Source of the DNA: a virus
Direction: 5' to 3' (one strand)
DNA length: 22,408 bases
Virus record (IMG/VR): IMGVR_UViG_3300035090_000014
Location: 1-22,408 of that record
Part shown: positions 22,260-22,408 of the stretch, piece after piece
How positions within the stretch are numbered: the first letter of the stretch is position 1
Layout of the letters: every line of letters starts with the position of its first letter
Program-made: the position numbers and the translations under genes
The notes under the pieces: model-generated
Database searches by the model: none
Told to the model about the DNA's origin: nothing
What the model saw: only the letters and a program-made list of their open reading frames with translations

Positions 22260-22408
22260 AATATTTATTATTGGATTAATGAGTTTCTTATTGATCGGAT
22301 GTAAGGAACAGTCATGTCAGAAAGGCTTTCATAAAGAATGTGAAACTATATGTATGGCAGCAAATAATGTGCCTATTCCAATTCAGAATTGTTCATGCGT
22401 GAAGATCA
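22252..22408 (+). CDS. Small Cys-rich lipoprotein, 3' end beyond window
   Basis: ATG 22252 runs open to the window end (52 codons). The N-terminus MNKIFIIGLMSFLLIGC is a classic lipoprotein signal: a short basic start, a hydrophobic core and a lipobox L-I-G-C with Cys17 as lipid anchor; Lys at +2 is compatible with outer-membrane sorting. The mature part has five more cysteines, C22, C30, C34, C47 and C49, with the C-x3-C ... C-x-C spacing typical of disulfide-knotted helix-plus-hairpin peptides. The ribosome site is weak (AGG). It is transcribed away from the virion genes behind its own strong promoter. Such phage lipoproteins include outer spanins and superinfection-exclusion proteins that block receptors; the sequence does not decide between them. 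Confidence 0.7.
   Translation, partial: MNKIFIIGLMSFLLIGCKEQSCQKGFHKECETICMAANNVPIPIQNCSCVKI

Overview
The window is part of the genome of a tailed double-stranded DNA phage (or prophage), AT-rich by eye (not counted). Its head and neck module follows the gene order of podovirus P22: large terminase, portal, scaffold, coat, gp4-like adaptor, gp10-like hub, a small unknown protein, three DNA-ejection proteins, then receptor-binding proteins. A Gram-negative host is likely, because P22-type ejection proteins and a lipobox lipoprotein are present. No integrase, repressor, tRNA, rRNA or CRISPR array is visible, and the species of phage or host cannot be named from this stretch.

Right end (about 20.2-22.4 kb): a leftward cluster of five overlapping small genes starts at 22044. 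It encodes a coiled-coil protein, a zinc-knuckle protein with 15-residue repeats, a 69-residue protein, a second zinc-knuckle protein and a ClpP-type serine protease with an intact catalytic triad. A 52-residue gene follows. In the opposite direction, a consensus sigma70 promoter at 22114-22142 faces a small Cys-rich lipoprotein that runs off the window.

Middle (about 13.9-20.0 kb): a lone rightward gene (19630-19995), with its own Shine-Dalgarno site and a 19-bp palindrome in front, sits between the early-type cluster and the terminase. It carries a segment resembling the C-terminal domain of cysteinyl-tRNA synthetase. Leftward come the terminase and portal (joined by a TTGA overlap), then three small genes of 48, 76 and 47 codons. 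The 48- and 47-codon genes are easily missed but are tied to the 76-codon gene by TAATG and ATGA overlaps. Next is a promoter island with two facing TTGACA promoters, then a leader of four consecutive hairpins in front of the scaffold and coat genes.

Left part (1-12.7 kb): tail adaptor, hub, a repeat-bearing small protein, ejection proteins of 229, 486 and 858 residues, a 667-residue collar-domain tail protein, two small unknown proteins, and an approximately 806-residue tail fibre that is cut by the window edge. Genes are packed with 1- to 23-nt overlaps or short gaps, most with clear purine-rich ribosome binding sites. This suggests long leftward polycistronic transcripts, with the scaffold promoter boosting the capsid genes.

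The most unusual items are the facing-promoter/hairpin leader before the scaffold, the CysRS-like opposite-strand gene sharing its stop site with a convergent gene, the ClpP-like protease in a phage whose coat family needs no cleavage, and the edge lipoprotein with a CxxxC...CxC cysteine pattern.
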